Assembly (NCBI RefSeq): GCF_013377755.1
Contig: NZ_JABXWR010000001.1
Coordinates: 1,003,104 to 1,067,103 of the forward strand
DNA from: Methanofollis tationis
GTDB taxonomy: Archaea > Halobacteriota > Methanomicrobia > Methanomicrobiales > Methanofollaceae
Length of the DNA: 64,000 nt
Direction: 5' to 3'
In this document: positions 41,602 through 49,959 of the stretch, piece by piece
Numbering within the stretch: position 1 is the first letter of the stretch
Layout of the letters: each line of letters begins with the position of its first letter
Position numbers and translations under genes: made by a program
Notes under the pieces: generated by a model
Told to the model about the DNA's origin: nothing
Database searches by the model: none
What the model saw: the letters and a program-made list of their open reading frames with translations, nothing else

Positions 41602-42351
41602 ATGAAAATTTCAGCAGGAAACAACGAAGAAGCGGTCTCCGAGGCGATCGGGTTCATCATCATCTTCGGGCTGGTGCTGACCGGGATCGCCCTGATCACC
41701 CTGTACGGCTACCCGATGCTCATGCAGCAGCAGAGCAACGCCGACGTGCGGAACATGGAGCAGACGATGGTCGTACTCCAGAACGACATCAAGAGCCTCT
41801 GCTACAAGAACGTCCCCTATAAGGAGACCTCGATGCAGGTGAGCGGGGGGTCGCTGGCGGTGGTGAACACCAGCGGAACGGCGCAGAGATTTACGATCAC
41901 CGAAGGCGGCGACACGGAAACCTTCCCTCCGGGCATGCTCCTCTATGACTCGGACAACCAGGACGCCACCATTGCCCTGGAGAACGGGGCGGTGATCCGG
42001 GCGCAGGCCGGCGGATCGTCGATGCTCGCCGAACCGCGGTGGTACTTCGACGACGCAAGCGATACCCTGGTGATCAACCTCATCGCCCTGAACAGCACCG
42101 GCACGATGGCCAGGAGCGGGATGGGCGGCGTCAGGCTGAAACTCAACGGCACGGAGACCCTTATGGATAAAAGCGGGACGTTAAACGTGCAGGTCGTCTA
42201 CACCCCGGATCCCGCCAGCAGCTTCTCAAAGGCCTGGGAGAACTACCTCACCGGGAGCCTCGGGATGTCCAAAACGGCCCCTGACACCTACACGATCAGT
42301 GCAGATCGTCTGATCGTCAAAAAATACGATATCCTGGTGCTCTCTGTCTGA
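41602..42351 (+). CDS. archaeal pilin-like protein (AVSEAIGF-type N-terminus)
   Basis: 249 aa from ATG 41602. NNEEAVSEAIGFIIIFGLVL closely follows the pattern of archaeal pilins, where a charged head is followed by (A/G)VSxxIG and a hydrophobic helix. The large C-terminal domain has strands such as MLAEPRWYFDDASDTLVINL. Last gene of the operon, ended by a T-run. No prepilin peptidase, ATPase or PilC-like gene is in the window, so assembly would depend on machinery elsewhere. Confidence 0.75.
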   Translation: MKISAGNNEEAVSEAIGFIIIFGLVLTGIALITLYGYPMLMQQQSNADVRNMEQTMVVLQNDIKSLCYKNVPYKETSMQVSGGSLAVVNTSGTAQRFTITEGGDTETFPPGMLLYDSDNQDATIALENGAVIRAQAGGSSMLAEPRWYFDDASDTLVINLIALNSTGTMARSGMGGVRLKLNGTETLMDKSGTLNVQVVYTPDPASSFSKAWENYLTGSLGMSKTAPDTYTISADRLIVKKYDILVLSV

Positions 42352-42356
42352 GCGCC

Positions 42357-42374
42357 GAAAAAAGTATTTTTTTA
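42357..42374. terminator. bidirectional terminator between the pilin-like operon and aIF1A
   Basis: GAAAAAAG followed by ATTTTTTTAG gives an oligo-T on each strand, at the end of both convergent genes (pilin-like stop 42351 and aIF1A stop 42372-42374). Confidence 0.5.
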
Positions 42375-42676
42375 GAGATAACCGTGGCCGCGGAGCCAGT
42401 CCACCTGCGGGCGGGTATAACGGTAGATAATATCGCACTTGTCGGCCTGGAAGTCCCATGGGACCACGATCAGGACGTCGCCCTCCCGGATCCAGACTCT
42501 CTTTTTAATCTTCCCCTTGATCCTGCCGACCCGGGTCTCTCCGTCAAAGCAGCGAACCCTGATATGGTTTGCACCGAGCATCAGATCGGCACTTGCAAAC
42601 ATCTCTCTGTTGCGCTTATTCGGCAGACGCACCCGTACAATCTCTTCTTCAGGCCCCTTATCGTTTTTTTTCCCAT
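42372..42676 (-). CDS. translation initiation factor aIF1A, with an apparent one-base frameshift near the start
   Basis: The frame ending at 42372 encodes GPEEEIVRVRLPNKRNREMF and RVCRFDG-type OB-fold strands ending CDIIYRYTRPQVDWLRGHGYL (read in blocks), a typical aIF1A, which promotes scanning and initiator tRNA binding. The natural start ATG-GG followed by an A-run sits at 42676, 25-28 nt after a TATAAT, but is one base out of frame. With nine As rather than eight the protein would begin MGKKNDKGPEEE and be 101 aa. In the frame as given the only upstream start codons (42764, 42755) add an implausible leader. Confidence 0.85.
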
Positions 42677-42819
42677 AACTTGTCAGGTAATCAACTCCAT
42701 TATATTGTACATTCTTCTGCACCCTTTTCTGCTGAGAGCATATAAGGGTATGCATCACGCGCATAGAGGAAGAAATGCGCCCAGAATAGAACTATTCAAT
42801 TTTTAAGGCATCTTTTATC

Positions 42820-43902
42820 TCAGTCATGCCGGTGGCGGTGGTGGATGTCAGGGACATGCGGGTGCTCGTGCCTGGTCCCCTCGTGGACATGCGGGTGGGA
42901 GTGCTCGCCGTTCCGGTCCGGCGGCACCGTACCGGGCAGATGGGGATGGTCGTGGTGGAGATCGTCGTGCCGGTGGCGGTGCTCGTGGACGGTCGGGAGG
43001 TGCTCGTGGGGGTGGGAGTGGCGCTCGGTGACCAGGAGGCACGCTCCCGCGGCCATCACCGGGAGGGCGAGATAGAAGGGGCCGTCTGGCGGGGCGGCGA
43101 AGAGGGCGAACGAGACGACGATCCCGAAAAACGGCGAGATCGCAAGGAGCGACCCGGTCCGCGCCGACCCGACCCTGCGGAGCGAGAGGAGGAAGAGGAC
43201 GCTGGTCAGGCCGCCATAGCTCAGGAGGCCGACGGCCATCGCGATCAGGGCCGGGCCCGGCGCCGGGAAAGGCTCGGCAAGGAGATGGGCGAGCAGAAGG
43301 GAGAGGATACCGGCGCCGATCCCCTTGATCATCACCGTCGCCAGCGGGTCCTTTGCCGAGACGTTCCTGCTGAAATTGTTGTCCAGCCCCCAGAAGGTGC
43401 AGGCCAGAAGAATCCCGAGGGCGGCGAGCGAAAAACCGCCGGGCCCTCCCTCGGCGAGGGAGAGGATCAGGCACGACGCCGTGATGAGGCCGAGCGCCGC
43501 CCAGGTGCGCCGTCCGACCGCCTCGGCAAAGAGGAGGGCGGCGATCCCGGCGGTCGCCACCGCCTCGAAGTTCAGGAGGAGGGCGGCCGTCGCCGCCGGG
43601 GTCGCCTGCAGGCTGAGCATCAGGGTGAGAGGGGCCAGAAAGCCCCCGAAGATCACAACTCCCGCAATCCAGGGGAGATCGCTGCGGCAGAGAGAGGCCT
43701 CGACAGCGCCACGGTCGTTTCCGCCGAGGCGCACGACCGCAAGATAGGCCGCCATCCCGAGACCGCTGCCCATATAGAGCAGACCGGCCAGGGTGGCAGG
43801 GCCGATCCCCCCGAGGAGCACCTTCGCAAACGGAGCCCCGCTCCCGAAGAGAGCGGCGGCGGCGATGGCATAGAAATAGGGCAGAGAGGTGCGGGCGGCC
43901 AT
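42820..43902 (-). CDS. EamA/DMT-family transporter with a histidine-rich C-terminal tail
   Basis: 360 aa. Ten transmembrane helices in two EamA repeats span residues 1-292 (for example LFGSGAPFAKVLLGGIGPAT, LLAISPFFGIVVSFALF). The last 66 residues hold 23 histidines in HSHPHEH-, HEHRHRH- and HHDHPH-type clusters. Plain EamA proteins carry metabolites, but a His-rich tail strongly suggests binding of Zn, Ni or Co and possibly metal efflux or buffering. Alone in its transcription unit. Confidence 0.85.
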   Translation of the reverse strand: MAARTSLPYFYAIAAAALFGSGAPFAKVLLGGIGPATLAGLLYMGSGLGMAAYLAVVRLGGNDRGAVEASLCRSDLPWIAGVVIFGGFLAPLTLMLSLQATPAATAALLLNFEAVATAGIAALLFAEAVGRRTWAALGLITASCLILSLAEGGPGGFSLAALGILLACTFWGLDNNFSRNVSAKDPLATVMIKGIGAGILSLLLAHLLAEPFPAPGPALIAMAVGLLSYGGLTSVLFLLSLRRVGSARTGSLLAISPFFGIVVSFALFAAPPDGPFYLALPVMAAGACLLVTERHSHPHEHLPTVHEHRHRHDDLHHDHPHLPGTVPPDRNGEHSHPHVHEGTRHEHPHVPDIHHRHRHD

Positions 43903-44103
43903 GGGGCAGGATTCCAGAAAGGTTGGCCTTCGGCAGAGATATAGGTTGGGAAGGGGAGGGACGGGCGGATCTCCAGGGGAAACAAAGTGGTTATGTATGA
44001 CTCCCGGAGATCACTATAGAGGCCCATCGCGATCGTCCGGGATATTGAGGGCTCTCGGGCCGGTGGGTATATGCACCCGTCAGGGCAGAGAATAGGATCG
44101 AGC

Positions 44104-44469
44104 ATGCTGATCAGGGACATCAGAAACGGATCATACGCCCGGGCAAAAGACCGCTCGGTCCTCTGCGAACTCCTCCACCCGGCACACGAGCCAGAGTGCA
44201 CAAACCGCTGCAGCCTCGCCCACGCCGTCGTCCCGGCCGGGGAGGCGACCCTGCCGCACCGGCTGAACACCTCCTCTGAGACCTATTATATCCTCGCGGG
44301 GGAGGGGCAGATGCACATCGGCGACGAGTCCGCACCGGTGCGGGAGGGGCAGGTCGTCTCTATCCCGGCAGGCGCCACCCAGTGGATCGAAAACACCGGC
44401 GAGGGCGACCTGGTCATCCTTGCGATCGTCGATCCGATGTGGAGCGAAGAGGACGAGGAGATCCTCTGA
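44104..44469 (+). CDS. small cupin-domain protein
   Basis: 121 aa from ATG 44104. ATLPHRLNTSSETYYILAGEG is followed by VREGQVVSIPAGATQWIENTG, the two cupin motifs; His and Glu metal ligands are present. Enzyme or metal-binding role unknown. It ends 12 bases before the potassium channel gene and is probably co-transcribed. Confidence 0.85.
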   Translation: MLIRDIRNGSYARAKDRSVLCELLHPAHEPECTNRCSLAHAVVPAGEATLPHRLNTSSETYYILAGEGQMHIGDESAPVREGQVVSIPAGATQWIENTGEGDLVILAIVDPMWSEEDEEIL

Positions 44470-44481
44470 ACTGAGGGTGCC

Positions 44482-45300
44482 ATGGCCGCGACCACCACCC
44501 GCCTGAGAGTGAACCTCGCCGTCCTGGCTGCGGTTGTCGTCATCGGCACCGCCGGTTTCGTCGTCACCGAGGGGCTCTCCCCCCTCGACGCCGTGTATTT
44601 CTGCATCGTCACCGTCGCCACCGTCGGCTACGGCGAGATCCACCCGGTGACCGCGGCCGGAAAGGTGCTTGCGATCCTGGTGATCGTCGCCGGGGTCGGC
44701 ACCTTCGTCGGGGTGATCGCAAACCTCTTCGAGACCTGGATGGAGCGGAGGGAACGGCTGGGCCGGCGCAAAAAGGTGTACATGCTCATCGGCGCCTTCT
44801 TCACCACGACCGGGACGCCGCTGTTGAGAGGGTTCGCCCGGGCCGACCCCCTGATCGGGACGATCAGGGAGGAACTGATGGTGACGGCGAACTGGAGCGC
44901 AAAAGACTTCGCACGAATGAAAAAAGTGGTGCGCACCCATGACTCAGGCCCGGCACTCTCGGGAATCGACCTCGAAGACCTCCTCGCCTTTCTTTCAGAA
45001 AAAAACGATTTCCTTCTGAGGCTGATGGAGAACCCGATCCTCCTGGAGGACGAGGCCTTCACCGAGGTGCTCCACGCCACCTTCCACCTTGCAGACGAAC
45101 TCTCGTACCGCGACGACCTTACCGCCCTCCCCGAAAGCGATCTCCATCACCTCACCGGAGATCTCAGGCGGGCATACCTTGCAACGATGTACCAGTGGCT
45201 CGACTATATGGAGCACCTGCAGGCGACCTACCCGTACCTCTTCTCCCTTGCGGCGCGGACGAACCCGTTCAACCCCGGAGCGTCGGCGATCGTGGAGTGA
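44482..45300 (+). CDS. two-helix potassium channel with cytoplasmic helical domain
   Basis: 272 aa. Two membrane helices flank a pore loop with the filter TVGYGE (residues 47-52), so it should be K+-selective. The C-terminal 190 residues are soluble and helical but do not contain an RCK/TrkA nucleotide-binding domain (no GxGxxG), unlike most prokaryotic 2-TM channels. Its gating domain is unassigned. Convergent with a TMEM175-type channel gene. Confidence 0.88.
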   Translation: MAATTTRLRVNLAVLAAVVVIGTAGFVVTEGLSPLDAVYFCIVTVATVGYGEIHPVTAAGKVLAILVIVAGVGTFVGVIANLFETWMERRERLGRRKKVYMLIGAFFTTTGTPLLRGFARADPLIGTIREELMVTANWSAKDFARMKKVVRTHDSGPALSGIDLEDLLAFLSEKNDFLLRLMENPILLEDEAFTEVLHATFHLADELSYRDDLTALPESDLHHLTGDLRRAYLATMYQWLDYMEHLQATYPYLFSLAARTNPFNPGASAIVE

Positions 45301-45326
45301 CGAGAGGCCGGTTCAGGCCTCCCCTG

Positions 45327-45953
45327 TCACCGCCGTACGGCCCTCATCGCCCAGAAGATCACCGGGATCAGGAGGTACACCGCCGTGCTCCAGGTAACTC
45401 CGAGGAGAGCGAGCGCGATGCCGAGGACCGAGACCGCCGGGGTGACGGCGGTCTTTTGCATCCCGACCCCGAGCCCGGCCGGCGTGAACTCAGGTGAGAG
45501 GAGGTGCGGGGTGCGGGCGACATACCGCCACTGGAGGAGGAGGATGCCGCCGACGACGAGGAGGTTTGCCTCCAGGACAACGGCGGCGAGAGCAATATCC
45601 TCGAAATCCCCTGAAAACGAGGTGGTGAAGGGAATGAGGCAGATGGCCATCAGCAGCCAGAGGTTGATCTCCAGAAACCGGCGGTCGATGGAGGCCATCC
45701 GCCTGGAGAGGACGTGATGGGAGACCCACATGCCGTGGAGGATGAAGAAGGCGATCACATAGTGAATAAAGTCCGGGAAAAGCCCCATAAGGGTCTCGAT
45801 GAGGCCCGTCGACGTCCTGATCGTCCCCCCGGCCGGAACCGCAAGCCCGAGGACGAGAAGGGTCATGGCGATCGCGAATATACCGTCGGTCAGCGCCTCA
45901 AACCTGGACTTCGAGAAACCGATGCTATCAGGGTGATCGTTTCCTTCCATCAT
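45327..45953 (-). CDS. TMEM175 (DUF1211) family potassium channel
   Basis: 208 aa with six hydrophobic segments. KSRFEALTDGIFAIAMTLLVL is the family's first-helix signature (RxxxFSD-like RFEALTDG). Prokaryotic TMEM175 proteins are K+-permeable, weakly selective channels without a P-loop. Tail-to-tail with the P-loop K+ channel (26 bases apart). Confidence 0.85.
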   Translation of the reverse strand: MMEGNDHPDSIGFSKSRFEALTDGIFAIAMTLLVLGLAVPAGGTIRTSTGLIETLMGLFPDFIHYVIAFFILHGMWVSHHVLSRRMASIDRRFLEINLWLLMAICLIPFTTSFSGDFEDIALAAVVLEANLLVVGGILLLQWRYVARTPHLLSPEFTPAGLGVGMQKTAVTPAVSVLGIALALLGVTWSTAVYLLIPVIFWAMRAVRR

Positions 45954-46017
45954 TTCTCGATCCTATCTGGCACCTGGGCGGTGATAACGGCTCTCAAGTG
46001 TTCCCGGCACCCTCTCC

Positions 46018-46791
46018 TCAGACGACAAGCCGCCGGCGCATCAGCCGCAGGGCCAGGAGAAAGACCGGCGGGGTGACGACGGCGATCCAGGCGAGGCCGA
46101 GGACAAGGAGTTCCCACCCCGCCATCAGGGTGAGGGCCCGGCAGACGTTGACGACGTGCGCCAGGGGCAGGACCGCAAGGGCGAGGGTTTGCAGCGGGGC
46201 GGGCAGGAGATCGAGCGGGAAGAAGGTCCCGGAGAAGAGGAACATCGGGGTGATGAAGAGGAAGGCCGGGTAGTTGATCGACTCGATATTCGGGATGATC
46301 GAGGTGAAGCACATCGCGATCGAGGCGAAGAGCAGGCCGGCCGCAAAGGCGAAGGGGATGAGGAGGAGGGACGATGGGAGGGCGACGACGCCAAAAGCGA
46401 CCAGGACCGGGAGCATCAGGGAGGCGGAGATGAGGCTCCGGGTCGCCCCCCAGAGGATCTCGCCGGCGATCACCTCCTCGATCGAGACCGGAGTGGCGAC
46501 GATGGCGTCGAAGGTCTTCTGGTAGTACATCCGCACGTAACTCCCGTAGGTGCACTCGAAGAAGGAGGCGTTCATCACCGAGATGGCGACGAGGGCCGGG
46601 GCGATGAAGCGGACGTACGGGACGCCGTCGATCTCGCTGATGTACGACCCGACCCCGAAGCCGAGGGCGATGAGGTAGAGGACGGGCTCGAACGCCGGGG
46701 TGAGGAGGTTCACCCGCCAGGATTTGAGATAGACGTCGAGGTTGCGGCGCCAGACGGTCCAGGCCCTGCGGCTCAGGTTTTCCCTGATCAT
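46018..46791 (-). CDS. ABC-2 type exporter permease
   Basis: 257 aa from ATG 46791, which overlaps the ATPase gene end by 4 bases. Six transmembrane helices with the ABC-2 signature region FIAPALVAISVMNASFFECT and PMFLFSGTFFPLDLLPAPLQ resemble NodJ/DrrB permeases that export drugs, lipids or polysaccharides. Substrate unknown. Confidence 0.88.
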   Translation of the reverse strand: MIRENLSRRAWTVWRRNLDVYLKSWRVNLLTPAFEPVLYLIALGFGVGSYISEIDGVPYVRFIAPALVAISVMNASFFECTYGSYVRMYYQKTFDAIVATPVSIEEVIAGEILWGATRSLISASLMLPVLVAFGVVALPSSLLLIPFAFAAGLLFASIAMCFTSIIPNIESINYPAFLFITPMFLFSGTFFPLDLLPAPLQTLALAVLPLAHVVNVCRALTLMAGWELLVLGLAWIAVVTPPVFLLALRLMRRRLVV

Positions 46792-47702
46792 TCCCGCAGC
46801 CTCCTGCCCGTGAGGGTGAGAAAGACGTCTTCCAGGGTTGCAGGCCGGGTCGAGAGGCGGATCGCCCCGCACTCCTCAAGGAGGAGTTTTGAGACCGCCG
46901 CCGGGTCCTCGACCGGGACCTGGAGGCTCCCTCCCCCCTCCTCATAGCCGATCCCGTGCCGCCCCAGGCAGGCGCGGACGGTTTCGGTCGGTTCGGCCTC
47001 GATCACGTGCCGCCCGATCCGCGATCTGATCAGGTCGGCCGGGGCGCCTTCTGCCAGGATCCTGCCGCCGTCCAGGATCACCAGGCGGTCACAGAGGCGT
47101 TCGGCCTCCTCCATATAATGGCTGGTGAGGGCGATCGTCCGCCCTTCGCGCTGGAGCGCCCGTAATTTCTCCCAGATCTGGTGCCGGGCCTGCGGGTCGA
47201 GGCCGGTGGTGGGTTCGTCCAGGATCAGGATCGCAGGGTCGTTGACCAGGGCGCGGGCGAGGATCAGACGCCGCCGCATCCCGCCCGAGAGGCTCTCGAT
47301 GACGACGTCCGCCTTCTCCCGCACCTGCACGAACCCGAGAAGGTCTTCCACCCGCTCCTCAGCTCTGGCCCTCGGGATGCCAAAGTAGCGGGCATAGGAG
47401 ACGAGGTTCTCGCGGCCGGTGAGGTCAGCGTCAAGGTTGTTCTCCTGGGGCACGATCCCGAGGAGGGCCTTGATCTCCCGCGGGTTCCTATCCGGGTCCA
47501 TCCCCATGACGCGGAGATCGCCGCCGCTCCTGGGCGAGGCGCACTGGATCATCCGCATCGTCGTGGTCTTTCCGGCACCGTTCGGGCCGAGAAAACCAAA
47601 GGCCTCGCCTTCGAGGACGGCAAAATCGATCCCCCCGACCGCCTCGACGTCGCCGAACCGTTTGGTCAGGCCCCGTGCAGAGATGGCAGCGCGCTCCTCC
47701 AT
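46788..47702 (-). CDS. ABC transporter ATP-binding protein (NodI/DrrA type)
   Basis: 304 aa. Walker A GPNGAGKTT at 39-47, signature LSGGMRRRL near 136, Walker B ILILDEPTTGLD near 158, and the H-loop LTSHYMEEAERL. The extended C-terminus is typical of DrrA/NodI ATPases. It powers the adjacent permease. Confidence 0.93.
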   Translation of the reverse strand: MEERAAISARGLTKRFGDVEAVGGIDFAVLEGEAFGFLGPNGAGKTTTMRMIQCASPRSGGDLRVMGMDPDRNPREIKALLGIVPQENNLDADLTGRENLVSYARYFGIPRARAEERVEDLLGFVQVREKADVVIESLSGGMRRRLILARALVNDPAILILDEPTTGLDPQARHQIWEKLRALQREGRTIALTSHYMEEAERLCDRLVILDGGRILAEGAPADLIRSRIGRHVIEAEPTETVRACLGRHGIGYEEGGGSLQVPVEDPAAVSKLLLEECGAIRLSTRPATLEDVFLTLTGRRLRE

Positions 47703-47795
47703 GGGGGAGTGATCGTCCCTCGGGGTAATTCAGGGTTCCGATCGGGAGCATGCGGCGGAGGAATCTTTTTTGCGGACGGAAGCAGAGAGACAGAC

Positions 47796-48008
47796 ATGGC
47801 ATCACCACTTCTCGCCGTCGTCCTCTCGTTCTTCATCCCGGGCCTCGGCCAGTTCTACACCGGGCAACTGATCAAGGCCGTCGTGCTCTTCGTGCTTGCG
47901 GTCATATTCGGCTTCTTCTCTATGGAGCTGATAGGCCTCCCGTTCTACCTGCTGGTGTGGCTCTATTCGATGTACGACGCCTACACCGCGGCAAAAGGGA
48001 CTGCATAG
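47796..48008 (+). CDS. small TM2-like membrane protein
   Basis: 70 aa. SFFIPGLGQFYTGQLIKAVV and a second hydrophobic segment GFFSMELIGLPFYLLVWLYS followed by MYDAYTAAK fit the TM2/DUF5683 pattern of small two-helix membrane proteins. ATG 47796 is chosen; the frame upstream overlaps the ABC gene antisense. Function unknown. Confidence 0.7.
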   Translation: MASPLLAVVLSFFIPGLGQFYTGQLIKAVVLFVLAVIFGFFSMELIGLPFYLLVWLYSMYDAYTAAKGTA

Positions 48009-48105
48009 GCCCAGAAACTCTTTTCTTAAGCTCCCGTTTCCCGACGCCAACCTATATCTACCGGAAAGTCCTCAGTCTGGATCATCGGAAAAGGAGGGAT
48101 AAGAA

Positions 48106-49959
48106 ATGGCTGATGCACACGAAAAGGACAAAGTCATCTTTGCCGCCACGATGGCGGCGACCTTTGAGCCGGACTCGATGACCAACGACAAACTCGAGGC
48201 GGCGACGAAAGGGCACGGCTCCATGGTGATCCCGGTGTTTGCGGCGGCAAACTCCCTTGCCGGCGACATCTTCTGCCCGATCGGGGGGGATGAGATGAGC
48301 CTCATGGGACGGATGACCGTGGTGGACGCCGCCGCCCCGGACCTCCCGCTCGACATGGTGATCGAGAAGGCCGTACGGGCGGCGATGAACGCCGGGGCCG
48401 AACCGGCAAACGCCGCCCTGATCGTAGCGTCGCTCGCCTACTTCTCAGGCTCCTGCGCCAGATCGGGCGTGCCGCTCGGCAACCGCAAGCTCGGGGCGAT
48501 CGCCCGGATGCACGCCGGCGCTGCCCGGACGAGCGCCATCGCCCTGGTCACCGGGAAGTTCACCCACCGCATCCAGGCCTTCCCGGCCTATCTCGCTATC
48601 TACGAGGGGCTGATGGGGAAGAAGCTGACAAAGGTGGACGGCGCCATCCTCCCGCCCTTCATCGCAGGCGGGGCGATCTACGGCCATTCCGCACTCGGCG
48701 AGGACTACAACATCCCCGAGCTCGCCTACAACGCCGCGAAAGTAGGGACCGAGGCGATGATGCGGAGCATGGAGGGTGCGGGGATCACCCCGTACGCCCT
48801 CTGGCCGGCCCTGATCGGTGCGGCGGTGACGATGGAACTCGTGCACCCGGACGCCCTCCTCGGCGAGGAGTTCGGGAAGTTCGGGCGGGTGGACTCGGCC
48901 TATCTCGCCGGGAAAGGCGCCCGCGACGCCGCCGGCCTGCCGGAGAAGATCCATATCCGCGGCACGCACGAGGAGTACGACACCGCCAGGGTGATCGGCG
49001 ACTTCGGGCTGATCCTCAAGGACATCGGCGGCCCGTCGGTCATCGGCTCGATGGCCCTCTCCGAGATCTTCGCCGCCTTCGAGGAGGCGGCGATGATCGG
49101 GGCCGGGTTCTCCGGCGGCCCGGTGAACCCGCCCCTCGGCCACCTGGAGGGCGACTGCGTCCCGGCGATGCGGCTGCTCGTGAAGCATAACGGTGACGTC
49201 TTCGCCGTTGCCGAGGCGATCCGCGACTACAAGATGAACGCCTTCATCGACCCCGAGATGGCCCTCTGCGGCCTGAACACGATCGCCCGCAAGGCCGAGC
49301 AGGTGAGCCGCGGCAAGATCACGAAGGCCTGCATCCTCGCCTCCGAAGGGGTGCGCGACCGGGCGATCTACCGGCGGGCCGCCCACACCTACGACCTGAT
49401 GAAGGCCGGAAAGACGGTGGCCGAGGCGACGCAGACCCTTGACGCCGAGCGGCAGGCTTATGTGGAGCGCCGGGGCTCGGCGGTCCTCTCGGGCTTCACC
49501 GGAAAGCAGATCGCCTTCAAATACACCTCGATCAAGGCGCACGGCCGCCGGACCGACAAGTTCACCGCACGCTACTGGGGCTTTGACTCCAACGTCTCCT
49601 ATGACGTCTCCATCGACGGCAAGCCCTATCATGTGGAGAACCTGGGCGGGAAGGAGGTGCCGGCCTTCGCCCTGGAGGGGAAGAACCGGGACGATCCGAA
49701 CTGGGCGACGGCTCTCTTCTGCGGGGCGGTGCTGACGCAGGAGCTCCAGTACATCGGGCACACGATCATCAACATCACGGTCCCGGCGGCGGTGGCGGCC
49801 CTTGTGGGGAACGATGCAAAGGACGCCGCATTCAGTGCGGAGGACGGCGCCTTCCTGACCCGCGCCATCCCGGGCGCCGGCGAGAAGGCCTTTGAGGTGG
49901 CGAAACTGGCGCAACGGGTGTACGCGAAGATCAACGAGCCCTTCCCGCCTGCAGCATGA
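48106..49959 (+). CDS. unrecognised 617-aa protein coupled to LarC
   Basis: 617 aa, soluble, Ala/Gly-rich. Conserved-looking blocks include PIGGDEMSLMGRMTVVDAAA, SGSCARSGVPLGNRKLGAIA, THRIQAFPAYLAIYEGL, IGAGFSGGPVNPPLGHLEGD and FTARYWGFDSNVSYDVSIDG. His, Cys, Asp and Glu residues in these blocks could bind metal. The stop overlaps the LarC start by 4 bases (ATGA). I do not recognise a family; it looks like a methanogen enzyme. The coupling to a nickel-handling gene is the only functional hint. Confidence 0.75.
   Translation: MADAHEKDKVIFAATMAATFEPDSMTNDKLEAATKGHGSMVIPVFAAANSLAGDIFCPIGGDEMSLMGRMTVVDAAAPDLPLDMVIEKAVRAAMNAGAEPANAALIVASLAYFSGSCARSGVPLGNRKLGAIARMHAGAARTSAIALVTGKFTHRIQAFPAYLAIYEGLMGKKLTKVDGAILPPFIAGGAIYGHSALGEDYNIPELAYNAAKVGTEAMMRSMEGAGITPYALWPALIGAAVTMELVHPDALLGEEFGKFGRVDSAYLAGKGARDAAGLPEKIHIRGTHEEYDTARVIGDFGLILKDIGGPSVIGSMALSEIFAAFEEAAMIGAGFSGGPVNPPLGHLEGDCVPAMRLLVKHNGDVFAVAEAIRDYKMNAFIDPEMALCGLNTIARKAEQVSRGKITKACILASEGVRDRAIYRRAAHTYDLMKAGKTVAEATQTLDAERQAYVERRGSAVLSGFTGKQIAFKYTSIKAHGRRTDKFTARYWGFDSNVSYDVSIDGKPYHVENLGGKEVPAFALEGKNRDDPNWATALFCGAVLTQELQYIGHTIINITVPAAVAALVGNDAKDAAFSAEDGAFLTRAIPGAGEKAFEVAKLAQRVYAKINEPFPPAA

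Noticed and set aside
48106-49959. Assignment of the 617-aa protein to DUF2193 or another named methanogen family
   Set aside because: I could not match the N-terminal or core motifs to any family I remember well enough, so no name is given.
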